Source: Spirochaetales bacterium (GTDB taxonomy: Bacteria; Spirochaetota; Spirochaetia; Treponematales; UBA12059). From it: 49,401 nt of DNA. Positions 15,862-24,389 of the stretch are shown one piece after another. Position 1 is the stretch's first letter, and every line of letters begins with the position of its first letter. The DNA is taken from NCBI GenBank assembly GCA_016926955.1, contig JAFGNN010000042.1, positions 1-49,401 on the forward strand. The letters are read 5' to 3'. The translations under genes and the position numbers were made by a program. The notes beneath the pieces are model-generated. The model did not search any database, was not told the origin of the DNA, and worked only from the letters and a program-made list of their open reading frames with translations.

Positions 15862-16413
15862 TCACTCCGCGGGGGGCAGGCGGCTCGGTCCGAACTCCTC
15901 CGCGATCAGGTCCATGTAGACAACGTCGTGCCAGGCGCCGGCCCAGAAACGCGCCTTCCTGCGGCGGCCGATTTCCTTGAATCCGACCTTCCGGTAGCAG
16001 GCGGCCCCCGCGGCGTTGAAGGCGAAGTACTTGAGCATGAGGTTCCGCACGCCGAGCGCGTTGAACGCGTAGTCCGCGAGGAGCCTCAAGGCCTCGGTGC
16101 CGTAGCCCTTCCCCCGCGCCTCGCTCGGGCCGATGAAGATGCCGAGCTCCGCGCTCGAGTCCGGGTACGAAAGGTCGTGGAGCCCCACGTTCCCGACGAG
16201 CTCTCCCGTCCGGTTCTCGACGATCGCGTAGGTGTGCTCCCCCGCGAGCCGCGCGAGGATTTCCCGCTCCTTCTCGAGCCCGATCTGCTTAGTCGCGAGC
16301 AGGAGGTAGCGGGTCGTGGAGAGGTCGTTGAGCCACGCGGCGTACTTCGGGGCGTCGGCGGGGTCGATGGGCGAAAGGGAGACGAGCTCTCCCGGAAGCT
16401 TGGTGAAGTACAC
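15862..16413 (-). CDS. GNAT-family N-acetyltransferase (RimJ/RimL-like)
   Basis: A 183-residue GNAT protein with the acetyl-CoA pyrophosphate loop ARGKGYGTEALRLLADYAF, the preceding ELGIFIG strand, and the NLMLKYFAFNAAGAACYRKVGFKEIGRRR block of RimJ/RimL-type N-alpha or amine acetyltransferases. The C-terminal WHDVVYMDLIAEEF is typical of the same group. The acceptor substrate is not predictable. Translation begins at GTG 16413, ten bases after the stop of the SulP gene, so the two are probably co-transcribed. Confidence 0.88.
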   Translation of the reverse strand: MYFTKLPGELVSLSPIDPADAPKYAAWLNDLSTTRYLLLATKQIGLEKEREILARLAGEHTYAIVENRTGELVGNVGLHDLSYPDSSAELGIFIGPSEARGKGYGTEALRLLADYAFNALGVRNLMLKYFAFNAAGAACYRKVGFKEIGRRRKARFWAGAWHDVVYMDLIAEEFGPSRLPPAE

Positions 16414-16423
16414 GCGGCGCCTC

Positions 16424-18154
16424 CTAGTCCTTGCCCGGTCTTTCGGCCCGGGTGCCCTGTCCGTTTTCAGCCACCCGTTCCGCCATCAGGGCGCGCGCCC
16501 GCTCGAGGGCGGCGTCGATGTGGTCGAACACGTTCTCCCCGCCCAGCTCGGCTATGAAGCCCGCGCGCTCCATGGCCCGTCGCGGCTGCTCGCGCACACC
16601 CGAGAGCACGAGCGCGGCGCCGTGCTTGCGGCAGTGCCGGAGGAAGGACTCGAGCGCGTTGAGGCCGGTGGCGTCGATCGAAGGTACGCGGCGCAGGCGG
16701 AGTATGAAGGCGTGCGGTTCCTTCGACACCTCGCCGAGCGCGTCCTGGAGGCGGTCCGCGGTCCCGAAGAAGAAGGGGCCGCGCACCTCGAAGACCTCGA
16801 CGCCCTTCGGCACCGCCTTTTTCGATGTTGCGTCCGGGTCGTCCGGCGAGTCCTTCTCCTCCCCGAGCGGCGCGATGCCGAAGGTCTCGTTCACGCGCTT
16901 GACGAAAAGCAATACCGCGAGGAGCAGGCCGAACTGCACCGCCACGGTCAGGTCGACCGCGACCGTCAGGGAGAAAGTCAGCAACATGACCAGGAAGTCC
17001 GATTTCGGCGCGCGACGCATGCCGAGGAAGCGTTCGAGCTCGCTCATGTCCCAGGCCACCACAAGGAGCACGGCCGCGAGGCTCGCGAGCGGGATGGCGG
17101 AGGCGACGGGGGCCAGGAGCAGGGTGAAGGCCAGCAGCACCGCGGCATGCACGAGGCCGGAGACGGGGCTCGTGGCGCCGTTCTTGATGTTCGCCGCCGT
17201 GCGCGCGATGGCGCCGGTGGCGGGGATGCCGCCGAGCAGGGCGCTCGCAAGGTTCCCCAAGCCCTGGGCGACTAGCTCGGTGTCGGAGTCGTGGCGATCG
17301 CCCCTCATGCCGTCGGCCACGACGGCGGACAGCAGCGATTCGATGGAGCCGAGCAGGGCTATGGTCAGGGCGCTCGGCAGCACCTCGCGGACCAGGGACC
17401 AGGAGACCGAGGGCAGGCCGAAGGCCGGGAAGCCGCGGGGCAGCTCGCCGTAGACTGAGCCTACCGTGGGCGCGTCGAGCTTGAGGAAGAAGGCGGCCGC
17501 GGTGACGCTCGCGATGGCGAGCACGGCGGCCGGCACGCGCGGCGCCAGCTTCCGGACCAGGACGATGCCGAGCAGGGTCGCGGCGCCGAGGGCCAGGCTG
17601 GTCGGCGAGAAGCTCGGCGCGTACTCCACCGCCTGCGCGAGGCGCTCGAACACCTCGGAGCCGGGTTCGGGGACGCGGAGGCCGAAGAAGTCGCGGAGCT
17701 GGCCGACGGCAATGACGACGCCGATGCCCGTGGTGAAGCCGGTTGTGACCGGATAGGGGATGTATTTGACCAGCTTGCCGACGCCGGTGACGCCCATGGC
17801 CACCAGGATGAGCCCCGCCAGGAAAGTGGCGACTATCAGGCCCGACATCCCGTGCCGCGCTATGACGTCCGCGATAATGACGACGAAGGCGCCGGTCGGC
17901 CCGGACACCTGGTACTTCGAGCCGCCGAGAGCGGCGATGAGGCCGCCGGCCACGATGGCGGTCCAGAGGCCCTGCGCGGGCGTGGCGCCGGCGCCGATGG
18001 CGAAGGCCATGGCGAGCGGCAGCGCGATGACGCCGACCGTGAGGCCGGAAGCCACGTCCTTGCCGAGGCGTGCGGGGCCGTAGCCCTCGCGGAGCGTGCC
18101 GATGAGGGCAGGCTTCCAGCGCGAGGCGAGCGAGCGGAGAAAACTGGTTTGCAT
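16424..18154 (-). CDS. SulP-family anion transporter with STAS domain
   Basis: A 576-residue SLC26/SulP protein. The signature LPLAMAFAIGAGATPAQGLWTAIVAGG and YQVSGPTGAFVVIIADV in the first helices are diagnostic. About twelve membrane segments precede a cytoplasmic STAS domain (about 440-550: VFEVRGPFFFGTADRLQDAL, RVPSIDATGLNALE). Relatives carry sulfate, bicarbonate or dicarboxylates; the substrate cannot be told from sequence alone. The ATG at 18154 (MQTSFLRS) is preferred over upstream in-frame codons. A TTGACC sequence lies about 30-35 bp upstream, but its -10 is weak. It is followed closely by the GNAT gene. Confidence 0.93.
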   Translation of the reverse strand: MQTSFLRSLASRWKPALIGTLREGYGPARLGKDVASGLTVGVIALPLAMAFAIGAGATPAQGLWTAIVAGGLIAALGGSKYQVSGPTGAFVVIIADVIARHGMSGLIVATFLAGLILVAMGVTGVGKLVKYIPYPVTTGFTTGIGVVIAVGQLRDFFGLRVPEPGSEVFERLAQAVEYAPSFSPTSLALGAATLLGIVLVRKLAPRVPAAVLAIASVTAAAFFLKLDAPTVGSVYGELPRGFPAFGLPSVSWSLVREVLPSALTIALLGSIESLLSAVVADGMRGDRHDSDTELVAQGLGNLASALLGGIPATGAIARTAANIKNGATSPVSGLVHAAVLLAFTLLLAPVASAIPLASLAAVLLVVAWDMSELERFLGMRRAPKSDFLVMLLTFSLTVAVDLTVAVQFGLLLAVLLFVKRVNETFGIAPLGEEKDSPDDPDATSKKAVPKGVEVFEVRGPFFFGTADRLQDALGEVSKEPHAFILRLRRVPSIDATGLNALESFLRHCRKHGAALVLSGVREQPRRAMERAGFIAELGGENVFDHIDAALERARALMAERVAENGQGTRAERPGKD

Positions 18155-18239
18155 GGTTAAACGAGCATGCGCTCGCCCGCGCGCGAGGGTCAATCCCCCG
18201 CGCTTTCACGGCGGGCGCAGAACTCCGCGCCCGGCCCCC

Positions 18240-18800
18240 TCACGGATAGCCTTCCGGATCGGCGCCGGGCAGGCCCGGCGGGAAGAAGACGTAGTCGCGG
18301 AAGGCTTCGCCCGGGTTGCCGTCGGCATAGGGATATTTTTCGTTTGCGTTGGCGTGGCAGCCTATGCAGAAGGCGCTCTCGAATATCTGCTCCGCCCCGC
18401 TCGCGGGGTCGAGCATGCCCCAGACCCAGCCGCCGCGCGCGGAAGGGTCCGCCGGCGACTTGACCATGAAGAAGACCTTGCCGGGCGTTCCCCCGACCGC
18501 GCCGCGCGGCCAGGCTTCCTTGACCACGATCGCGCCGGCGGGGAAGTCCACGTCGCCCGCCGGCACGGGGCGGCGGACGGTCCGGAAAGCCAACTCGTTA
18601 GCCCGTATGATGCGGAAGTCGTCCATATGGCCGGGTATCGGGTAGTCGAGCGAGACAGCGGTCGTGCGCCGCCACGACGCGTAGTCCGGCGGCAGGAGCG
18701 GGGCGCGCGGCGCCGCATTGCCGCAGGAAAGCGCGAAGCAGAGCGCCGGGAAGACCACCGCGACGGACAGGGCCCGGATCGAGCGCGGCCGCCCGCTCAT
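18240..18800 (-). CDS. Cytochrome P460-family lipoprotein
   Basis: A 186-residue exported protein. The N-terminal hydrophobic segment ends in FALSC, a relaxed lipobox of the kind spirochaetes use. The mature part is P460-like (PGHMDDFRIIRANELAFRTV, GKVFFMVKSP, GGWVWGML) with one covalent haem motif C145-IGC-H149 near the C-terminus. P460 proteins oxidise hydroxylamine or handle NO-type species in nitrifiers and methanotrophs; the role here is unknown. Its ATG overlaps the stop of the cyclase gene by 4 bp (ATGA). The 85 bp downstream have no clear terminator. Confidence 0.82.
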   Translation of the reverse strand: MSGRPRSIRALSVAVVFPALCFALSCGNAAPRAPLLPPDYASWRRTTAVSLDYPIPGHMDDFRIIRANELAFRTVRRPVPAGDVDFPAGAIVVKEAWPRGAVGGTPGKVFFMVKSPADPSARGGWVWGMLDPASGAEQIFESAFCIGCHANANEKYPYADGNPGEAFRDYVFFPPGLPGADPEGYP

Positions 18801-20254
18801 CGTGACGCCCCCGGGTCGCCATCGAAGTAGTACACGATCTGCCAATCCTCCTTGCCCTTGAGCCGCGTGCGGAACGGCCCTTTGAAAGGGAGGGACGGGA
18901 CCGCGTCGTGCGTCGCGCGGCAGGCGATCACCTCGCCGCCCTTCGCGAGCGCGCAGAGGCGCGAGGCGACGTTGACCGCGTCGCCTATCACCGTGAAATC
19001 CGCCCGGCGCTCGGAGCCTATCATGCCGTGGATGACCATGCCGGTCGCGAGGCCGGCGCCGACCCTCAGCCCGTCGAAGGCGCCGTCCGCGCGCTCGCCG
19101 TCCACAACGCGCCGGATCTCCGCGGCGGCTTCGAGGGCCCTGCGGGCGGCGTCCCGTCCGGAAAAAACCGCCACCACTTCGTCCCCCACGAATTTGTCCA
19201 CGTCCCCGCCATGCGCGTGCACGATGGCCGACTGTCGCTCGAGCAGCCGGTTCAGCACCTCCACGACGCGCTCGGGCTCGGTGCGCTCCGTGTAGGCCGT
19301 GAAGCCGCGCACGTCGGTGAAAAGCAGGGTCCGCTCGTCCCGCTCCGCGCGCTCCGCGTCTGCGCCCAGCGAGTCGATGGTGCCGCTCGACACGTACTTC
19401 GAGAGCTGGGCGCGCTCGCGCAGGCCCTTCACCATGCCGTTCACCGTAGCGGCCAGGGCCCCGATCTCGTCGGCGCTCCTCGGCACGACCTGACCGTCGA
19501 AACGGCCGTCGGTCACCTGGCGGCAGAGGGCGCCGATCTCCCGTACCGGGCGGACCACCACGGTGCGCATGAAGCGTCCTATGAGCAGGGCCAGCAGCAG
19601 CACGAGGAGGACGAAGCCGCCGCCCGTGCCCGCCACGGTCAGGCCCTGCAGCAGGGCCAGCTCGGTCACGTCGGCGCGAAGGTCTATGACGCCGCGTATG
19701 GTGTGGTCGGCCCCATGGCAGGCGGTGCACTTCGGCAGGTTAATCAGGGGCCGGTATATGCGGTAGAAGCTCTTGCCTCCAGCGACCTCGGTGAAGAAGA
19801 CGTCGGAGGGCGGGACGGCTGTGGCCTCGCTGAAGCGCTCGCTGTCCGGAGGCACGACGAGCTCGGCTGTCCCATCGCGCGGCGCGAAGCGCACGCGGCC
19901 GAGCCGGGCGTTGACCGCGTCGATGGTCGTACCGTCGGAGAAGGCCTGCCGGCCGTCGGCGCGGTACAGCTCGACACGGTAGTCGGGCGAAAGCAGGCGC
20001 ACGTCCTCGAAGAAGGCCACGGCTATCGGCGCCTCGCCCGGTAGCATGAAATTCTCGATGGCCGCGTAGAGGAAATCGGCCTGATCCTCGAGCGAACGCC
20101 GCGTCGTCTCGCGCCGCGCCTCCACGAGCGACCAGGCAAAGACGAAGGCCGCCGCCCCCAGCCCGAGGGCCAGGATGACGGCGACAATGCGGTTGATCTT
20201 GCCGGCCAGGCTCGCGGGGCGCTTGCCCGCGGCTTCCCGTTCGCGTTTACCCAT
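18797..20254 (-). CDS. Class III adenylate cyclase with periplasmic c-type haem sensor domain and HAMP
   Basis: About 485 residues. A membrane helix, a periplasmic DUF3365/Tll0287-like domain with a covalent haem motif C176-TAC-H180 (LPKCTACHGADHTIRGVIDL), a second helix, a HAMP domain (PVREIGALCRQVTDGRFDG) and a class III catalytic domain. Metal aspartates are in LLFTDVRGFTAYTER and KFVGDEVVAVF; the substrate pair is Lys (VDKFVGDE) and Thr (DFTVIGDAVN), which favours ATP; transition-state Asn/Arg are in VNVASRL. It should make cAMP in response to haem redox or a gaseous ligand. The ATG at 20254 is preferred: it is 6 bp after TACGAT. An ATG at 20269 overlaps that promoter. Coupled to the P460 gene. 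Confidence 0.88.
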   Translation of the reverse strand: MGKREREAAGKRPASLAGKINRIVAVILALGLGAAAFVFAWSLVEARRETTRRSLEDQADFLYAAIENFMLPGEAPIAVAFFEDVRLLSPDYRVELYRADGRQAFSDGTTIDAVNARLGRVRFAPRDGTAELVVPPDSERFSEATAVPPSDVFFTEVAGGKSFYRIYRPLINLPKCTACHGADHTIRGVIDLRADVTELALLQGLTVAGTGGGFVLLVLLLALLIGRFMRTVVVRPVREIGALCRQVTDGRFDGQVVPRSADEIGALAATVNGMVKGLRERAQLSKYVSSGTIDSLGADAERAERDERTLLFTDVRGFTAYTERTEPERVVEVLNRLLERQSAIVHAHGGDVDKFVGDEVVAVFSGRDAARRALEAAAEIRRVVDGERADGAFDGLRVGAGLATGMVIHGMIGSERRADFTVIGDAVNVASRLCALAKGGEVIACRATHDAVPSLPFKGPFRTRLKGKEDWQIVYYFDGDPGASR

Positions 20255-20260
20255 GCGTCC

Positions 20261-20288
20261 ATCGTACATCCCGGCAGGCGAAATGCAA
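20261..20288 (-). promoter_or_regulatory. Promoter of the cyclase-P460 operon (leaderless type)
   Basis: TTGCAT (20288-20283), 16 bp, TACGAT (20266-20261), 6 bp, ATG 20254. Confidence 0.5.
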
Positions 20289-20322
20289 GGCGCGAAGCCC
20301 GCCGGGCGTTTATATTGATGAG

Positions 20323-21105
20323 ATGGACATGTACGACGGCCTCGCGGAGGCCTATGACGAGATATTCCCCGTCAATCCCGCCACCCTCGTCCGGCTCGGC
20401 GCACTCGGCGTCGGGCGCGCTTCGCGGGTGCTCGACGTGGGCTGCGCGACAGGCGGCCACGTCCTTGAGCTCGCCCGCCGAGGCGCCGCCGCGCTCGGCG
20501 TCGACCCGGCGGAAACCCTGGTCGTCCGCGCGCGGGAGCTCGCCGCGCAGTCGGCATCCTCTGGCGACTTCCCGCCCGGCACCGCGGTTCCGCGCTTCGG
20601 CGTCGCGGGCATGCTGGACTTCGCGAGTTTCACGGGCGCGGGAACCTTCGACGCCCTGCTCTGTCTCGGCAACACCCTGCCCCACCTCGGGAGCTCCGCG
20701 GAGCTCGCGACGTTTTTGGAGGCGGCGGCCGCCGCGCTCGACGACGGCGGGCTCCTCGTGCTGCAGGTCCTCGACTACGGCACCCTGTCCGCGAGACGAC
20801 CGGAACGCCTGTCTCCGGTGGAAACCGGGCGCTGGCGCTTCGAGCGCGCCCTCCGCTGGCTGGAAGACGGACGAGTCGAGTTCTCGACCCGCCTTTCATC
20901 ACCCGACGGAACGCTCACGCGCGAAGGCTCGACGATCCTGACCCCCTTCACCCCGGCGACCCTCGCGTCGGCGCTCGCGGAGGCGGGCTTCGAAGGCATC
21001 GAGGCACGGGGCGGCTGGAGCGGCAAATCCTTCGAGCCCGGCGTCGATCCTGTCGTGGTCTTTGAGGCGCGCAAACGGACCCGAGGTTCGCCGGCGCGGC
21101 CTTGA
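20323..21105 (+). CDS. Class I SAM-dependent methyltransferase
   Basis: A 260-residue Rossmann-fold methyltransferase. Motif I is VLDVGCATGGHVLELARRG, with an acidic residue after it (LGVDPAE) and motif post-II/IV near DALLCLGNTLPHL. The substrate cannot be predicted; the overall layout resembles small-molecule or glycine/sarcosine-type methyltransferases. It is transcribed divergently from the cyclase operon. TATATT (20311-20316) sits 6 bp before the ATG, again without a Shine-Dalgarno; no good -35 is visible. An ATG two codons later is an alternative start. Confidence 0.85.
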   Translation: MDMYDGLAEAYDEIFPVNPATLVRLGALGVGRASRVLDVGCATGGHVLELARRGAAALGVDPAETLVVRARELAAQSASSGDFPPGTAVPRFGVAGMLDFASFTGAGTFDALLCLGNTLPHLGSSAELATFLEAAAAALDDGGLLVLQVLDYGTLSARRPERLSPVETGRWRFERALRWLEDGRVEFSTRLSSPDGTLTREGSTILTPFTPATLASALAEAGFEGIEARGGWSGKSFEPGVDPVVVFEARKRTRGSPARP

Positions 21106-21116
21106 CGGAAAACGGC

Positions 21117-21142
21117 CGCCGCGCCCCGACGGGGGCGCGGCG
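21117..21142. terminator. Hairpin between the converging methyltransferase and chemoreceptor genes
   Basis: CGCCGCGCCCC pairs with GGGGCGCGGCG. On the minus strand it is followed by GCCGTTTT, so it most likely ends the chemoreceptor transcript. Confidence 0.5.
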
Positions 21143-21170
21143 ACCGCGCTTCGCTCGTCACGAACCGGCT

Positions 21171-23321
21171 TCAGAATTCCTCGAAATCCTCGTCCAGCTT
21201 GTCCGCGCCGCCCTTCCGCGGGGCTATGCCGCGGGGCGGCTCCTTCGCCGGAGCGAGTCGCGCTTCCGGAGCACCCGACGGCGCGGTCTTGGGAGCGCCT
21301 TGCGAGGGTCCGGGTTTCCGCGCGGGCTCCGGCCTCGGCTCGGGCCGGGCGGCCTTCGGCTCCGACTCCGGATCCGGCCGCGTCGGCTTTGCTTCGAAGC
21401 GCGGCTCGGGCCTGGCCGCTCCCTTCGGCGCGATCGACGGTTTCCGTTTCAGGCCCGCATGTCCTTTCCCCATGGCCTTCGATTCCGCCGTTCCCGGGGC
21501 GCCGGCTCCCTTCGCCAGCTTGAAGAAGCCCACCAGCTCGACGAGCAGCTCGGCCTGCGCCGCCAGCTCCTCGGCGGTGCTCGCCAGCTCCTCGCTCGAC
21601 GCGGCATTCCGCTGAACCACCTGGTCCATCTGCTGTATGCCCTTGGAAATCTGGTCGGTGCCGTTCGACTGTTCGCCGGACGCGGCCGCGATCTCCTGGA
21701 TCAGATCCGCCGTCTTCTTGATGTCCGGCACCAGCTCGTCGAGGCTCCTTCCCGCCTCGGCGGCAACCTCCACCGAGTTCTTCGACAGCTCCACGATCTC
21801 GCCCGCGGCCCGCTGGCTGTTCTCGGCAAGCTTGCGAACCTCGCTCGCCACCACCGCGAAACCCTTGCCGGCCTCGCCCGCGCGCGCGGCCTCGATGGCC
21901 GCGTTCAGCGCCAGCAGGTTGGTCTGCCGCGCGATCTCCTCGATGATGCCGATCTTCTGGGCGATCTTGCCCATGGTCTCGACAGTGCGCGACACCGCGG
22001 TCCCGGACACGTCCGCGTTCGCGGCCACCCGGCGCGCCAGGGCGTCGGCCTGGGCCGTGTTGTCCGCGGTCTGCTTGACGGTTGAAGCCAGTTCCTCCGT
22101 CGACGCGGAGATCTCCTCGACGCTGGCCGCCTGCTCGTTGGCCCCCTGCGAAAGCGACTGCGCCGTCGAGGAGAGGTCCTGGCTGCCGTTGGCGACCTGG
22201 GAGCTGGCGGCGTGGATGCCGGTCGCCGTCTCCGTGAGCTTTTCCACCATGCGGTCGAGCGAGCGCCCCATGACGCCAAGCTCGTCGCTCCGCGCGACGA
22301 TCTTGCGCGAGTACGCGTAGTCGAGCCCGGTCAGCGCCAGATCGCCCGAGGCGAGCAGGTCGATGCCGTCCCTGATGGTCGCCACGGGCTTGACGATGCT
22401 GCGCGCGATCAGGATCGAGGCCAGGAGTACCACCAGGACCGAGAGCGCGGAGATGAGCAGCATGACGCGCATGACGGCATTCGCGGTGTCGTCGAGCTCG
22501 GTGGTCGGCAGCGTGGCGATCATGTTCCAGTTCGGGGTGCCGGGTATGCTGGCCCAGAACAGCTGCATCGGCTCGCCGTCGGAGTGCAGATAGCTCCCCG
22601 TTCCCTTCTCCTCATCGATGATCTTCCGGCCGAGCGCCTGCATGCCGACGTAGCCGTCCTTGTCGGACTCGAGGACGTTGAAGGTCAGGATGTACTTCGG
22701 GTCCGGATGGGCGATGGCCACTCCGTTCGAGTCGATGACCCAGAAATAGCCGGTGTGGCCCACCTTGACCGAGTCCACGATCTCGCCGACTTGGTCGAAG
22801 AGCACCTGGTAGCCGATGAAGCCGCGGGTCCGCCCGTCCTCGCCCTTGACCGCGTGGACCACGTTGGTCACCGGGAGGTTGGTGTCGCGCGAGAGCACCG
22901 GCTCGCCGACGACGAAGTCCTTGGCACCGGAGAAGATCTCCTTGACGTAGGCGCGGTCCGCGATATTGCCGCCGCCGCCCTTCGAGGTGAAGAAGTCGCC
23001 GTTCGGCCAGCACCAGAACACCAGGTTGACGTAGTCGGGCTTGACCGCGTGGAGCTCCGCCATGGCGTCCTTGATGACGTCCTCGTCGCCGACGACCAGC
23101 TGGTTCTTGACGGCGTGGAAGGTCAGCTGCGCTTCCATCGAGTCGAAGAGCTGGCCTATCGTCTCGTTGTGCGAGGCGACGATCTCCTCGGTCAACGAGC
23201 TCACCTCGTCGAAGACGTGGGAGTCCACGGTCACGTTGACCGCGATTACGAGGAAGACGACCATGCCGACCACCACGGCGCCGAACATGAGCGCGATCCG
23301 TGCCATCAATCCGAGTTTCAT
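21171..23321 (-). CDS. Methyl-accepting chemotaxis protein with CheR-type tether
   Basis: A 716-residue transmembrane chemoreceptor. Helix 1 is at 8-30. A periplasmic dCache_1 region spans about 35-275 ([38 protein letters not shown]). Helix 2 is near 285-305, followed by HAMP and a long cytoplasmic bundle with the hairpin tip [22 protein letters not shown]. Methylation-type Glu/Gln pairs flank it ([19 protein letters not shown]). After residue 600 comes a Pro/Lys/Glu-rich disordered tail of about 110 residues ending in DFEEF, which fits the CheR/CheB-docking pentapeptide pattern x-F-x-x-F. The ligand is unknown. The ATG at 23321 follows a GGGGGA ribosome site. Confidence 0.95.
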   Translation of the reverse strand: MKLGLMARIALMFGAVVVGMVVFLVIAVNVTVDSHVFDEVSSLTEEIVASHNETIGQLFDSMEAQLTFHAVKNQLVVGDEDVIKDAMAELHAVKPDYVNLVFWCWPNGDFFTSKGGGGNIADRAYVKEIFSGAKDFVVGEPVLSRDTNLPVTNVVHAVKGEDGRTRGFIGYQVLFDQVGEIVDSVKVGHTGYFWVIDSNGVAIAHPDPKYILTFNVLESDKDGYVGMQALGRKIIDEEKGTGSYLHSDGEPMQLFWASIPGTPNWNMIATLPTTELDDTANAVMRVMLLISALSVLVVLLASILIARSIVKPVATIRDGIDLLASGDLALTGLDYAYSRKIVARSDELGVMGRSLDRMVEKLTETATGIHAASSQVANGSQDLSSTAQSLSQGANEQAASVEEISASTEELASTVKQTADNTAQADALARRVAANADVSGTAVSRTVETMGKIAQKIGIIEEIARQTNLLALNAAIEAARAGEAGKGFAVVASEVRKLAENSQRAAGEIVELSKNSVEVAAEAGRSLDELVPDIKKTADLIQEIAAASGEQSNGTDQISKGIQQMDQVVQRNAASSEELASTAEELAAQAELLVELVGFFKLAKGAGAPGTAESKAMGKGHAGLKRKPSIAPKGAARPEPRFEAKPTRPDPESEPKAARPEPRPEPARKPGPSQGAPKTAPSGAPEARLAPAKEPPRGIAPRKGGADKLDEDFEEF

Positions 23322-23449
23322 GGGTCCCCCAGACGCGCGCCAAGACAGCGGATTCGCCGAGGCCGGCGTTCTTGCCCGTCGCGTGGATTCAGTCTTGGAG
23401 TATGGTGCCCGGGCCGCCGGAAATCAAACCCCGAGGCATCCGCGGGTCG

Positions 23450-24232
23450 CTAGTCCTTCACGGTCTCGATCGAGACCGCCAGCCGGGTCTCGGGATCGAT
23501 CTCGACCAGGGCGCCGCGGATGGTCGCCGCGCCTTCGGCCACTTCCATCTTGAGCGGCATCTGTGAAACCGAGCGCCGGACGCAGGTGTCAACCCTCATG
23601 CCGATGACGGAGTCGACGGGGCCGCACATGCCGAGGTCCGTCAGGCAGGCCGTGCCCTTCGCGCTGACTCGCGCGTCCGCGGTCTGCACATGGGTGTGGG
23701 TGCCGACCACCGCGGCCACGGTTCCGTCCAGATGGAAGCAGAGCGCTTCCTTCTCGTCGCTCGACTCGGCGTGGAAATCCACAAGAACCACGGCGCCGGC
23801 CTCGGCCCCGTCCGACGCGAGCCGCTCTCCCGCGCGGAAGGGACAGTCGATGGCCCGCATGCGCTCGCGGCCCTGCAGGTTGCAGACGAACCAGCGTACG
23901 CCGGCCTTCTCCACGAGTACCGAACCGCGGCCGGGCGCGCCTTCCGGATAGTTCGCCGGCCGGACCAGGCGCTCCTCGGACTCCAGGAGCTCGGCATAGC
24001 CCTTCTTTTCCCAGACGTGGTTGCCGCTCGTGACGACGTCGACGCCGGCATCCAGGATGCGCTCGAGCTCGGGCGCGGCGATGCCGAAACCGCCCGTGGC
24101 GTTCTCGCCGTTGGCCACGACGAAATCGGCACCCGTGGCGCGGATCAGGGCGGGCAGCCGCTTCTCGAGGGCGGCGATCCCCGCCTCGCCCACCACGTCC
24201 CCCAGCATCAGAACCCGCTTCGTCCCGCCCAT
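23450..24232 (-). CDS. ymdB: YmdB-family metallophosphoesterase (2',3'-cyclic nucleotide phosphodiesterase)
   Basis: A 260-residue TIGR00282 protein. The metal-binding motifs GDVVGEAG, VANGENATGG, SGNHVWEKK and GTHTHVQTADAR are in the expected order. In Bacillus subtilis YmdB controls biofilm and motility switching and affects RNase Y-dependent RNA decay; here it lies directly downstream of rny in the same orientation, supporting that link. The ATG at 24232 has AAAGGAG with 7 bases of spacing; the frame continues upstream but without a ribosome site. A palindromic repeat fills the 157 bp between rny and this gene. Confidence 0.93.
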   Translation of the reverse strand: MGGTKRVLMLGDVVGEAGIAALEKRLPALIRATGADFVVANGENATGGFGIAAPELERILDAGVDVVTSGNHVWEKKGYAELLESEERLVRPANYPEGAPGRGSVLVEKAGVRWFVCNLQGRERMRAIDCPFRAGERLASDGAEAGAVVLVDFHAESSDEKEALCFHLDGTVAAVVGTHTHVQTADARVSAKGTACLTDLGMCGPVDSVIGMRVDTCVRRSVSQMPLKMEVAEGAATIRGALVEIDPETRLAVSIETVKD

Positions 24233-24253
24233 AAGGTCTCCTTTAAAAAATAA

Positions 24254-24373
24254 GACCACGGAGGCACGGAGGCACGGAGCCGAAGAGGGAGGAAGAATAC
24301 GGCAAGAGGACCGATCCCGATCCCGCTTCGCTTCTCCTCTTCTCTTCCTCCGTGTCTCCGTGCCTCCGTGGTC
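24254..24373. repeat. Dispersed palindromic repeat, copy 1 (rny-ymdB gap)
   Basis: The arms 24254-24279 and 24348-24373 are inverted copies with 25 of 26 positions matching (core ACCACGGAGGCACGGAG). They are themselves built of an 8-bp direct period (GGAGGCAC). The 68-bp centre is purine-rich on the left and pyrimidine-rich on the right. A related copy is at 30046-30157. Confidence 0.8.
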
Positions 24374-24389
24374 AGTCTTCGTCGCGCGG

